The position numbers were made by a program, and so were the translations under genes. Shown here in pieces: positions 29,299 to 38,184 of a DNA stretch of 64,000 nt. Positions within the stretch are counted from its first letter, which is position 1. Each line of letters begins with the position of its first letter. The stretch lies in the NCBI GenBank assembly GCA_003021105.1, contig PXRG01000017.1:39352-103351 (forward strand). Reading direction: 5' to 3'. This stretch comes from Halobacteriales archaeon QS_1_68_17. GTDB taxonomy: Archaea > Halobacteriota > Halobacteria > Halobacteriales > Haloarculaceae. A model generated the notes under the pieces. The model had not been told where the DNA came from, did no database searches, and saw only the letters and a list, made by a program, of their open reading frames with translations.

Positions 29299-29880
29299 AT
29301 GTTCACCGGAATCGTCGAGACGACGGGCGAGGTACTCGCCGTTGAGGACGACGAGGGCGGGCGGCGCGTCCGGGTGGCAGCGCCGTTCGACGTCGAACAC
29401 GGCCAGAGCATCGCCGTCGACGGGGCCTGCCTGACCGTCGAGGAGTACAGCGACGGCTGGTTCTCGCTGTTTCTCTCCGCGGAGACGCTGGCCCGGACGG
29501 CCTTCGACCGCCTGCGCGAGGGCGACCGGGTCAACCTCGAACGGGCGCTCCGGGCCGACGGCCGGTTCGACGGCCACGTCGTACAGGGTCACGTCGACGC
29601 CACCGCGGAGGTGACGGGCATCGAGCGGGTGGGCGACGACTGGGAGTTCCGGTTCTCGATCCCCGAGGGGTGTGGCCGGTACCTCGTCGAGAAGGGGTCG
29701 GTGACCGTCGACGGGATCAGCCTGACGGTCGCCGGCCTCGCCGACGGGGAGTTCTCGGTGGCGATCATCCCGACGACCTACGCGGAAACGACCCTCTCGA
29801 CGGCGTCGGTGGGCGACCCGATCCACCTGGAGGTCGACGTGATCGCCAAGTACGTCGAGTCGCTCGTCGAGGGCTACTAG
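29299..29880 (+). CDS. Riboflavin synthase (alpha-type)
   Basis: MFTGIVETTGEV...VDGACLTVEE...DGHVVQGHVDATAEV...VTVDGISLTVA. Confidence 0.96.
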   Translation: MFTGIVETTGEVLAVEDDEGGRRVRVAAPFDVEHGQSIAVDGACLTVEEYSDGWFSLFLSAETLARTAFDRLREGDRVNLERALRADGRFDGHVVQGHVDATAEVTGIERVGDDWEFRFSIPEGCGRYLVEKGSVTVDGISLTVAGLADGEFSVAIIPTTYAETTLSTASVGDPIHLEVDVIAKYVESLVEGY

Positions 29881-30905
29881 AACTCGAACTCCGTGAGGTC
29901 GACCGGGCCGGTCTCGTCCTCGGGGCGGCCGTGGAGGTCGTTGTACGCCCCGCGGTAGGCCGCCAGCTTCCGGTAGAGCAGGTAGCCGAAGATCCCGTCG
30001 TAGACGACCACGAACCCGAAGAACGCGACGATCTGCGAGAGACCGACCAGTTCCGCCAGGCCGGGCACGAGAACGCTCGCGGAGGTGTTGTAGAAGCCGT
30101 GGATCAGCGCGGCGACGACGATCCCCTTGACGACGATGGGGCCGGCGTTCTCGCGGTTGAACTTCGCAAGGCCGAGGTAGTAGCCGGCGAACGCCGAGTA
30201 GATGACGTGGCCCGGACCGGCCAGCGCGCGGACGGTGGCGATGCCCGCCCCGGCACCGATGAGATTGAGCGGGTCGCCAGCGGCCTCGATGCTCCGGGTG
30301 ATATAGAGGGCGTTCTCGATGGTGGCGAAGCCGAGGCCGGCGACCGCGCCGTACACGGCCCCGTCGATGACGGCGTCGAACCGGGCGTCCCGGAAGGCCC
30401 ACAGCCGGACCGCGAGCAGTTTGACGCTCTCCTCGACCGGCCCGACGACGAGGAAAAACAGAAAGACCATGCCCAGCGCGGGGAACGCGCCGAAGCCGGA
30501 GCCGACCCCGGAGACGACGCCGCCGAGCACCGGGTTCAGGATGCCCGCGAAGGTGGCGAACAGCACCCCGAGAAAGAAGGTCACCACCAGCAACCCGAGC
30601 GGTTCGGACGTCGTCACGTCGGCGTACCAGACGTACGCCGCCAGCAGGAACGCCGGGACGACCGAGAGGATCGTAAAGGCCCCCACGACCGGGTTGGCGA
30701 CCGCCCCGAGTCCCCCGAGGACGACCTGTGCGAGCAGGATGAGGCCGGCCAGGAGGACGACCAGCACTCGCGTTCCCGAGACCGCCGCCGCGTACAGCAC
30801 CACCGAGAGCCGGTCGAGCAGCGACCGTACCTCCCACTCCGAGACGTCGTACAGGTCCTGCGTCCCGTCGTCTCTCGCCTGCAGCGGATCGCGTCCACTG
30901 GTCAT
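29877..30905 (-). CDS. PrsW family intramembrane protease
   Basis: Multi-TM; FLVVGPVEESVKLLAV; FATIENALYI; GPGHVIYSAFAGYYLG. Confidence 0.88.
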   Translation of the reverse strand: MTSGRDPLQARDDGTQDLYDVSEWEVRSLLDRLSVVLYAAAVSGTRVLVVLLAGLILLAQVVLGGLGAVANPVVGAFTILSVVPAFLLAAYVWYADVTTSEPLGLLVVTFFLGVLFATFAGILNPVLGGVVSGVGSGFGAFPALGMVFLFFLVVGPVEESVKLLAVRLWAFRDARFDAVIDGAVYGAVAGLGFATIENALYITRSIEAAGDPLNLIGAGAGIATVRALAGPGHVIYSAFAGYYLGLAKFNRENAGPIVVKGIVVAALIHGFYNTSASVLVPGLAELVGLSQIVAFFGFVVVYDGIFGYLLYRKLAAYRGAYNDLHGRPEDETGPVDLTEFEF

Positions 30906-30961
30906 ATTCCAAAGGCGGTCGGGTGCTACCTAACGCTTGTGTCGCGTCCGATCGACGGCCG

Positions 30962-31156
30962 TCACCGGAGCCGCCGGGCCACCCGTAGCGCCACGGACGC
31001 GAGCACGCCCAGCCCCGGCACCCGGGAGGAGAGCGCCGCGGCCCCGAGCAGGATCGCGCCGCTTTTCGGGTTGCCGCGTGCGAACGCCAGCGCCGCGTCG
31101 ACCAGCGTCGAGACGATCCCGAGTCCATTCACCACGTTCGAGGAGGTGGCCGTCAT
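30962..31156 (-). CDS. Small membrane protein, haloarchaeal hypothetical
   Basis: MTATSSNVVNGLGIVSTLVDAALAFARGNPKSGAILLGAAALSSRVPGLGVLASVALRVARRLR. Confidence 0.55.
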   Translation of the reverse strand: MTATSSNVVNGLGIVSTLVDAALAFARGNPKSGAILLGAAALSSRVPGLGVLASVALRVARRLR

Positions 31157-31262
31157 CACGTCGTGTTCGTGGGGCCGGCCGGGCAAGACGGGTGGGCCTG
31201 CGTACGCAGGGGCAGGGCGGGAAACGGTGGGGTTTTCCCGCCGCGCGGCATACCTGGCCCCG

Positions 31263-31856
31263 ATGACGCTGACAGCCGGCGTGGTCGCGGTCCAGGGCGA
31301 CGTCAGCGAGCACGCCGCCGCCATCGAGCGGGCCGCGAGCGCCCGCGGGGAGACCGCCGAGGTCCGCGAGATCCGACGGGCCGGAATCGCCCCCGACTGC
31401 GACGTGCTGTTGTTGCCGGGCGGGGAGTCGACGACCATCTCCCGGCTGCTCGCCCGCGAGGGTATCGACCGAGAGATCCGGGACCACGTCGCCGCCGGCC
31501 GGCCGGTCCTGGCGACCTGTGCGGGCCTGATCGTGGCCTCGCGGGACGCCAACGACGACCGGGTCGAAACGCTCGACCTGCTCGACGTGACCGTCGAGCG
31601 CAACGCCTTCGGCCGCCAGAAGGACAGCTTCGAGGCCCCGCTGGACGTGGCGGGGCTGGACGACCCGTTCCCGGCGGTGTTCATCCGCGCGCCGCTGATC
31701 GAGTCCGTCGGCGACGCCGAGGTGCTGGCGACCTGGGAGGGCCGGCCGGTCGCGGTCCGCGACGGCCCCGTCGTTGGCACCTCCTTCCACCCGGAACTGA
31801 CCGACGACGACCGCATCCACGCGCTGGCGTTCTTCGAGCGCGCGCCGACACCCTAA
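31263..31856 (+). CDS. pdxT: Pyridoxal 5'-phosphate synthase glutaminase subunit
   Basis: GVVAVQGDVSEHAAAIE; LLLPGGESTTISRLL; TCAGLIV; SFHPELTDDDRIH. Confidence 0.95.
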   Translation: MTLTAGVVAVQGDVSEHAAAIERAASARGETAEVREIRRAGIAPDCDVLLLPGGESTTISRLLAREGIDREIRDHVAAGRPVLATCAGLIVASRDANDDRVETLDLLDVTVERNAFGRQKDSFEAPLDVAGLDDPFPAVFIRAPLIESVGDAEVLATWEGRPVAVRDGPVVGTSFHPELTDDDRIHALAFFERAPTP

Positions 31857-31893
31857 GGAACGGGTTTTTGCCGTCCCGGCCCGTCGCGGGGGT

Positions 31894-32346
31894 ATGGACG
31901 CTCGCATCGAGGCCGTCCGCGTCGCCGGCACGGAGTCGGGCCCCGTCCCGGTGGTCCTGCTCGCGCCCGCCGACGAGACCGACGGCGACCTCCTGCCGAT
32001 CTTCATCGGCTTCGACGAGGCCCGCAGCATCGTCCACGGGCTGGACGCCCGGGACATCGGCCGGCCACTCACCCACGATCTCGCGCTCGACCTCGTCGAG
32101 GAACTGGGCGGCCGGATCGACCGCGTCGTCGTCAGCGCCGTCGAGGACGGTACCTACATCGCGGACCTCCACGTCGAGACGCCCCGGGGCCACGCCGCCG
32201 TCGACGCCCGCCCGAGCGACTCGCTGGCGCTGGCCGCCCGCACGAACGCCCCCATCGAGGTCGAACCGGACGTCTTCGACGCCGGCCGGACCGACCCCGC
32301 GGAGTTCGACGAGTTCCAGGACATCCGGGAGGTCGTCGAACTGTGA
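31894..32346 (+). CDS. Bifunctional nuclease (DUF151) family protein
   Basis: LPIFIGFDEARSIVHGLDARDIGRPLTHDLALDLVEELGG. Confidence 0.88.
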   Translation: MDARIEAVRVAGTESGPVPVVLLAPADETDGDLLPIFIGFDEARSIVHGLDARDIGRPLTHDLALDLVEELGGRIDRVVVSAVEDGTYIADLHVETPRGHAAVDARPSDSLALAARTNAPIEVEPDVFDAGRTDPAEFDEFQDIREVVEL

Positions 32347-32726
32347 CCGACACACCGGACACACCGGACGCGCCGGACGCACCCGACGCCCCCGACGCGC
32401 ACGACGCGGACGCCGGCGGGGCCGACGCCTCCCCCGACGTCGATCCGTCGGTGCTCGAAGAACTGTTCGCGGTCATCGAACAGCGCAAGGCCGACCTCCC
32501 CGAGGGTTCGTACACGGCGTCGCTTTTCACACACGAGAAAGGCGAGAACGCAGTCCTGGAGAAACTCGGCGAGGAGACGACCGAACTGGTGCTCGCGGCC
32601 AAGGACGGCGACCGCGAGGCGCTCGCCCACGAGAGCGCCGACATCGTCTACCACCTGCTCGTCCTGCTGTCGATGGAGGACATGGACCTGGCGGACCTGC
32701 TGGCGGAACTCCGCGAGCGGCGCTGA
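32343..32726 (+). CDS. hisE: Phosphoribosyl-ATP diphosphatase
   Basis: LPEGSYTASLFTHEKGENAVLEKLGEETTELVLAAKDGDREALAHESADIVYHLLVLL. Confidence 0.93.
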   Translation: MTDTPDTPDAPDAPDAPDAHDADAGGADASPDVDPSVLEELFAVIEQRKADLPEGSYTASLFTHEKGENAVLEKLGEETTELVLAAKDGDREALAHESADIVYHLLVLLSMEDMDLADLLAELRERR

Positions 32727-32834
32727 TACTGGTGGCTGTAAGTACGTGAAAACTCGAATTGAGAGTCCAGGCGGAAAGGGTCTGTATCCGCAGATAGCAG
32801 AGACTGTTGAGTAAAAGAATTACAGCCACCAGTA
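32727..32834. mobile_element. MITE-A copy 3, complete (108 bp), TIR tactggtggctgtaa/ttacagccaccagta
   Basis: Perfect 15-bp TIR; TGA at 32724-32726 (hisE stop) and 32835-32837. Confidence 0.92.
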
Positions 32835-32931
32835 TGAGGCCCGTCCCGGGTCGCGCTGACGTGGTGCACCCGCCCGACACGAGCGGTACCCACAGCCGTC
32901 ACGGCGTCGGTTCTCGGTCGGCACCTGGCCT

Positions 32932-33291
32932 TCAGGCCAGCAGCGCGCCGATGACGCCGCCGATCGCGCTGTCGATCGCCAGAAGGAGCGCGATGGCGAG
33001 CGCGACGGTGAACAGGCCGACCCCGCCGAGCAGGCTCCCGGCCGGACCGCCGACGATCCCGAGGACCGCCCCGAGGAGCCCGAACAGGACCGCGAGGATG
33101 ATCCCGCCGATGGCACCCGCCAGCAGGCCGTGCCACGCGCCGCGGCCGAGGCCGCCGCCCGCCAGGTACCCCGCGGCGATCCCGCCGAGCAGTCCCGCGC
33201 CGGCGTGGCCGATCACCGGCAGCGCGAACGCGAACACCCCGGCGACGAACTCGACGAGAAAGCCGATGCCGACCGCGCGCCAGTTGGTCAT
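32932..33291 (-). CDS. DUF5518-like membrane protein
   Basis: Gly/Ala-rich multi-TM ORF, 119 aa. Confidence 0.7.
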   Translation of the reverse strand: MTNWRAVGIGFLVEFVAGVFAFALPVIGHAGAGLLGGIAAGYLAGGGLGRGAWHGLLAGAIGGIILAVLFGLLGAVLGIVGGPAGSLLGGVGLFTVALAIALLLAIDSAIGGVIGALLA

Positions 33292-33408
33292 ACCGGCGGT
33301 TCGCGGCGCGGACGGAAAACCCTCGCGGTCGCGTCTACCGGTTTCGGCGCGTGCGGGCCTGCCGCCCGGAAGGACGGCCTTTTACGTGCGGGCGGCCTAC
33401 GGCCGGCA

Positions 33409-34407
33409 ATGATTTTCGAGGACCTCCCGACGACGCCCACGTCGGAGGAGCTGGTCGACAAGGCCTTCTCGCGGGCCGCCAGGGCCGGCCGGGCCAAGTC
33501 CGGCGTCGAGGCCCAGGAGTCGATGCTGCGGACGGCCGCCAACATCGTCTCGGACAACCTGGAGAACGTCGTGACGGCCTGGCCGGACTTCGCTGACCTC
33601 GACCCGTTCTACTACGACCTGGCGGACGCCGTCGCCCGCCGGACGCTGGCGTCGACCGCCGAGGCCGACCGCGAGGGCGGGATCGACGCCCTCCGCCAGC
33701 ACCTCTCGGAAGTCGGCTGGGCCGCCCGGAAGGCCGGCGAGATCCGCCGGGAGTACGAGGGCCGGCTCCGGGGCGACCCCGACACCGCACGGAAGCTCCG
33801 CAAGCAGGCGTTCGCCCGGCTGGCGGACGTCGTCGAGGAGGTCGAAGACGACCTGGCGGCACTCGCGGCCGCCCGGGAGTCGCTGCGGACGCTGCCGGAC
33901 ATCCGGCCCGACGAGCCGACCATCGTCGTCGCCGGCTACCCGAACGTCGGGAAGTCATCGTTCGTCAACGCCGTGACCAACGCCCGCAACGAGACCGCAG
34001 CCTACCCGTTCACGACCCGGCAGATCCGCGTCGGCCACGTCGAGCGCGACCGCGTCCGCTACCAGCTCGTCGACACGCCCGGCCTGCTCGACCGGCCGGC
34101 CGACGAACGCAACGACATCGAGGCCCAGGCGGTCAGCGCGCTCGAACACCTCGCCGACTGCGTGCTGGTGTTCGTCGACGCCAGCGAGACCTGCGGCTAC
34201 CCGCTGGACGTGCAACTGGCGCTCAGGGACGAACTGGCCGGGCGGTTCCCGGTCCCGGTGCTGACGGTCTGTAACAAGGCCGACCAATCCCGCGCGGTCG
34301 AGGCCGACCACTACACGAGCGTCACCGAGAGCGAGGGCCTCGACGGAACGCTCGACGCCGCCGTCGCGGCCATCGGGTACGAACCCGACCTGCCCTACGA
34401 GGGGTGA
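33409..34407 (+). CDS. NOG1/OBG-type GTPase
   Basis: VVAGYPNVGKSSFVNAVTNARNETAAYPFTTRQIRVGHVE; DTPGLLDRPADERNDIE. Confidence 0.92.
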   Translation: MIFEDLPTTPTSEELVDKAFSRAARAGRAKSGVEAQESMLRTAANIVSDNLENVVTAWPDFADLDPFYYDLADAVARRTLASTAEADREGGIDALRQHLSEVGWAARKAGEIRREYEGRLRGDPDTARKLRKQAFARLADVVEEVEDDLAALAAARESLRTLPDIRPDEPTIVVAGYPNVGKSSFVNAVTNARNETAAYPFTTRQIRVGHVERDRVRYQLVDTPGLLDRPADERNDIEAQAVSALEHLADCVLVFVDASETCGYPLDVQLALRDELAGRFPVPVLTVCNKADQSRAVEADHYTSVTESEGLDGTLDAAVAAIGYEPDLPYEG

Positions 34408-34483
34408 TTGTCGACCGTCCACTCGACCTGCCCCGCGAGCAACCATCGACCGGCCGGTGTCGCCGGCCGCCCAGCGGGGGCGG

Positions 34484-35233
34484 TCAGCCGCTCGCGTTGT
34501 AGACGACCTGCACCTGCGCGGTCACCGTCACCGGTCCCGATTCGATGGCGGTGCCGCCGCCGCCGTCGCCGGCCATCGCCGCCTCGGTCCGGTACGGCCG
34601 GGCGTCGACGTCGACGGTGCTGGCGGCGTGGACGCCGGTGATCGACAGGCCGGCCTTCCCGGCGATGGTATCGGCCTGCGCGCGGGCGTTGTCCATCGCG
34701 TCGTCGAGCGCCTGCCGGCGGAGTTGCCGGCGGCGGTCCTCCGAGAGGGTGAACTCGACGCCGTCGACCCGGTCGGCACCGCTGGCGACGGCGGTGTCGA
34801 TGACGGGTCCGACCCGGTCGACGTCCGAGAGCGTGATCTCGAAGGCGTGGATCGCGCGGTATTTGCGCTCCCTATTCTCGGGCCGGTGGTCCTCGCTGAT
34901 GTCGTAGTGGGCCGTCCGGATCTGGTCGTCGGCCACGCCGGCGTCCGCGAGCGCGCTCCGCATGGCCGAGACGTTGTCCGCGAGTTGCTGGCGCGCGGCT
35001 GCCACGTCGGGCGAGCGGGCGACGACTGCCACCCGCAGGACGGCCTGGTCGGGGTCGGCCTCGACCGCTCCGCTGGCCCCGACTTCGACCGTCCTACCGT
35101 CTCCGGATTCCGCCGCGCCGTTCGCGTCCGACGAGAACGCGACCGCGCCGGCGACGCCCGCCGTCGCCACGACCGCGCCGAGGACGACCGCGACTGCCGC
35201 GAGTGATCGCTGCTGGTTTCTGGCTGGTGCCAT
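34484..35233 (-). CDS. SIMPL domain (DUF541) protein
   Basis: VEVGASGAVEADPDQAVLRVAVVARSPDVAAARQQLADNVSAMRSAL... Confidence 0.85.
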   Translation of the reverse strand: MAPARNQQRSLAAVAVVLGAVVATAGVAGAVAFSSDANGAAESGDGRTVEVGASGAVEADPDQAVLRVAVVARSPDVAAARQQLADNVSAMRSALADAGVADDQIRTAHYDISEDHRPENRERKYRAIHAFEITLSDVDRVGPVIDTAVASGADRVDGVEFTLSEDRRRQLRRQALDDAMDNARAQADTIAGKAGLSITGVHAASTVDVDARPYRTEAAMAGDGGGGTAIESGPVTVTAQVQVVYNASG

Positions 35234-35292
35234 ACACCGCCGGACGTTCCCGAGGGGAAAGACGCTGCCGGAGAGTCAAAGGGGGGTTTGAG

Positions 35293-36588
35293 TCACGCGG
35301 TGTCGACCTCGACGAAGCGGACCTGCACCGACACTGGCTGGTCGGTTTCGGCGGCGGCCCGCTGCTTGATCCGTTCTGCGAGGTCCGGATACTCGGTGGT
35401 CCGCGGGCGGCCGACGGTGACAGTGATGTTGGTGCGTTGCTCGCGGAGCGGAAGCGAACTGGATCGTTCGATCGTTAGATCGAGTAGTGCGAGTCCCTCG
35501 TACTCCGGCGATTCGAGGAGCGTCCCCACTTCCTGGTTGACCCGCTGTTCGAAGGTGGCTCCCTGGATCGAGGTGAGTGTGACGCCCCCGAGGAACACGG
35601 AGAGGAAGACGATCGCGGCCACGAGGACGGCCATCCGGCGGCCTACCTCCATGCGGGTCTCGGGGCGCTTGAAGATACTCTCGGGCCGGTAGCCGGTGTA
35701 CCACAGCGTCGCCAGCGCGGCGAGGTTGATCGAGAGGATGTTCACGAGCACGAGCACGGCGGCGTTGACGACGACGGTCGGGCGCTCCCAGGCGATGCCG
35801 ATGCCGATGACGCCGACCGGCGGCACCAGCGCCGCGGCGATCATCACACCGACGAGCGCGGTCGAGACGCCCGTCGAGAGGGTCAGCGCCCCCGCGACGC
35901 CGGCGCCGAGCGCGATGACCAGCGACAGGAAGTCGGGCGAGAGCCGGCTGCTGACCTGCGTCAGTTCCAGGATGTCCATCCCCGGCGGCACGAGAAGCAG
36001 CGTCCGGACGGCCACCGCGAAGATAGTCGCCCCGACGACGGCCACCAGCCCGCCGAGCAACTGGAACTTCACGCCCCGGAGGAACAGTTCGGCGTCGTCG
36101 ATGACGCTGCCGACGCTGGTCTCGATGGCCGGCCCGATCAGCGGCGCGATCACCATCGATCCGACCACGACGGCCGGCGAGTCGAGCAGGAGACCGGCCG
36201 TCGCCACCATGGCGCTGATCGCAGTCATGACCACGAACACCCGGCCGCTGGGGGCCATCTCGACGGCCTTGGCCCGGAGTTCCTGCCTGGCGATCCGGTC
36301 GGCTGATTCGTTCTCCTCCGCGTAGCGTTCCTGTAACTTGTCGAACCGGCTCGAGATGACGGCCTCGGCGTCGATGATGACCGTGTAGGCGTCCTCCTCG
36401 ACGCCCGCCTCCCGGAGCTTGTCGAGGACCGGCTCGACGGCGTTGGTCGGGAGCGGGAAGTACGCCACCCCGGTGTACTCCCGGCCGGTCGTCTCGTCGG
36501 TAACCACGTAGTCGACGTCCTCGTCGTCGAGGGTCTCCAGGATCACCGATCGCTTCCCGGCCGGAATGGTGAGCTGAACGAGGCGCAC
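35293..36588 (-). CDS. DUF389/TIGR00341 membrane protein
   Basis: VRLVQLTIPAGKRSVILETL...; multi-TM SPAVVVGSMVIAPLIGPAIETSVG. Confidence 0.85.
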   Translation of the reverse strand: MRLVQLTIPAGKRSVILETLDDEDVDYVVTDETTGREYTGVAYFPLPTNAVEPVLDKLREAGVEEDAYTVIIDAEAVISSRFDKLQERYAEENESADRIARQELRAKAVEMAPSGRVFVVMTAISAMVATAGLLLDSPAVVVGSMVIAPLIGPAIETSVGSVIDDAELFLRGVKFQLLGGLVAVVGATIFAVAVRTLLLVPPGMDILELTQVSSRLSPDFLSLVIALGAGVAGALTLSTGVSTALVGVMIAAALVPPVGVIGIGIAWERPTVVVNAAVLVLVNILSINLAALATLWYTGYRPESIFKRPETRMEVGRRMAVLVAAIVFLSVFLGGVTLTSIQGATFEQRVNQEVGTLLESPEYEGLALLDLTIERSSSLPLREQRTNITVTVGRPRTTEYPDLAERIKQRAAAETDQPVSVQVRFVEVDTA

Positions 36589-36617
36589 ACTCGACCCACT
36601 CCGGCCGGTGACTAATA

Positions 36618-36689
36618 TCCAGTGCTGCTCCCGGGGTTCGACTCGCCTCGGAGTCCAGTGCTGCTCCCGGGGTTCGACTCGCCTCGGGG
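36618..36689. repeat. Tandem 2 x 36-bp repeat (tccagtgctgctcccggggttcgactcgcctcggag)
   Basis: Two adjacent near-identical units between divergent genes. Confidence 0.88.
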
Positions 36690-36802
36690 AGGTGTCGCGC
36701 GCACGTCGCCGCCCGAGCGTCCGGGCCACCCAGCAGGCCCTGCACGCGTTGCCAGCCCAGGGGAGTCGCGGCGCTTAAGCGGCGTCCCCGAGTAGCCCGG
36801 GT

Positions 36803-37420
36803 ATGTTCGACGACCGCCCGGACCGGAGCGCCGAAGTCGTCCTCCTCGGGCGCTCGAACGTCGGCAAGTCGACGCTGATGCGCGAACTGACCGGCCACAC
36901 GTTCGAGGCAGGCTCCCGCCCGGGCGTGACCCGGTCCCCGAACTTCTACGACTGGGCCGCCGAGGACTTCCTGCTGTCCGACCTGCCGGGCTTCGGCTTC
37001 ATGGAAGGGGTCCCCGAGGAGGTCCGCGAGCGCATCAAGACCGACGTCGTCCGGTACGTCGAGGCCCACGCCGACGAGATTCTCGTCGGCGTGCTCGTCC
37101 TCGACGGGAAGGCCGCGGTCGACATCATCGACCGCCACTCCGGTCCCGACGAGGTCCCCCACGTCGTCGAACTGTTCGGCTTCCTCCGGGACCTCGGCAT
37201 CCCCGCTGTCGTCGCGGTCAACAAGATGGACAAGGTCGACGACCGCAACGCCCGCCTCGACTCGATCTGTGACCGCCTGGGACTGGTGCCGCCCTGGCAG
37301 CAGTGGCAGGACGTCATCGCCCCGATAAGCGCAAAGCGGGGGAACGTCTCGGCGCTGACCGAGGCGGTCCGGGAACACCTCCACGACGCGAACCGCGACG
37401 ACCTGTTGCAGTTCTTCTGA
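36803..37420 (+). CDS. engB: GTP-binding protein EngB
   Basis: [50 protein letters not shown]. Confidence 0.93.
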   Translation: MFDDRPDRSAEVVLLGRSNVGKSTLMRELTGHTFEAGSRPGVTRSPNFYDWAAEDFLLSDLPGFGFMEGVPEEVRERIKTDVVRYVEAHADEILVGVLVLDGKAAVDIIDRHSGPDEVPHVVELFGFLRDLGIPAVVAVNKMDKVDDRNARLDSICDRLGLVPPWQQWQDVIAPISAKRGNVSALTEAVREHLHDANRDDLLQFF

Positions 37421-37439
37421 CAGTAGGCCGTCCTTCCGG

Positions 37440-37965
37440 TCGGCCGCCGGCCGGGGGCGAGACCGCGACAGACTCCCCGGATCGCAAGTAATCCGCGGTT
37501 GCCGGGATCCGCGGTCCGTTCGCCGTCCGCGCCCGGCCGCCGGCTTCGAGACCGACCACGATCCTGTCGTCGGCGAGGGTCCCGTCCCTGTCGTCGTTCC
37601 CGTCCTCGTCTCCCTCCCCGCCGTCCGTCCCGCTACCGCCCGCCCCGGCAGGTAGATGTCGTCGATTTCGTGTCCCGTCCAGTCCGGCGCGAACGCCGGG
37701 TCGACGCGGCGTAGATGCCGGGCCGCGGGCGGATCGGCTCCGCACAGACCGTCGACGGCAGGCCCAGTTCCGCCAGCGACGGGTCGGCGGAGTCGCTCGT
37801 CCCGTTTCCCGCAGGTGTGTTCCCGGGTGTTCCCGACGTTCCGCGGTCCGTCGGCCGCTCGTCCGCCCCGGCTCTGCCGTCCTCCCTCGGTGCGTGTCGT
37901 CCGAGACAGCCCGCGGAGAGCCCGCACGCGGCGGCCATTCCAGCCAGGTACGCCCGCCTGTCCAT
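37440..37965 (-). pseudogene. Degraded lipoprotein gene with two apparent frameshifts
   Basis: MDRRAYLAGMAAACGLSAGCLG Tat/lipobox, then ..CAEPIRPRPGIYA | VDPAFAPDWTGHEIDDIYLPGRA | GGSGTDGG..DDRIVVGLEAGG.. continue in different frames. Confidence 0.55.
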
Positions 37966-38184
37966 ACTCGTTCCCGGTCCGCCGGGACAATAGCTGGCCC
38001 GCGCGATGGCCGCCGGCACGCACGAACACCGGGACGTTGCTCGGGGTCGCGGAGAGGCGGTGGCTCGGTCGAACCTCTCATCAGAAGGGGCTCAGCGGGG
38101 GTAACGTGTCGTCATCGCCACCGCGTGCCAGTACGGTCCCGGGAGTAAAAGACCACGCGTTCGACCGGCGGGAGCGCACGGGAC

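Noticed and set aside
4700-32834. Repeats as a CRISPR array
   Set aside because: Copies are ~108-109 bp, dispersed by kilobases, with TIRs and target duplications; no spacer-repeat periodicity
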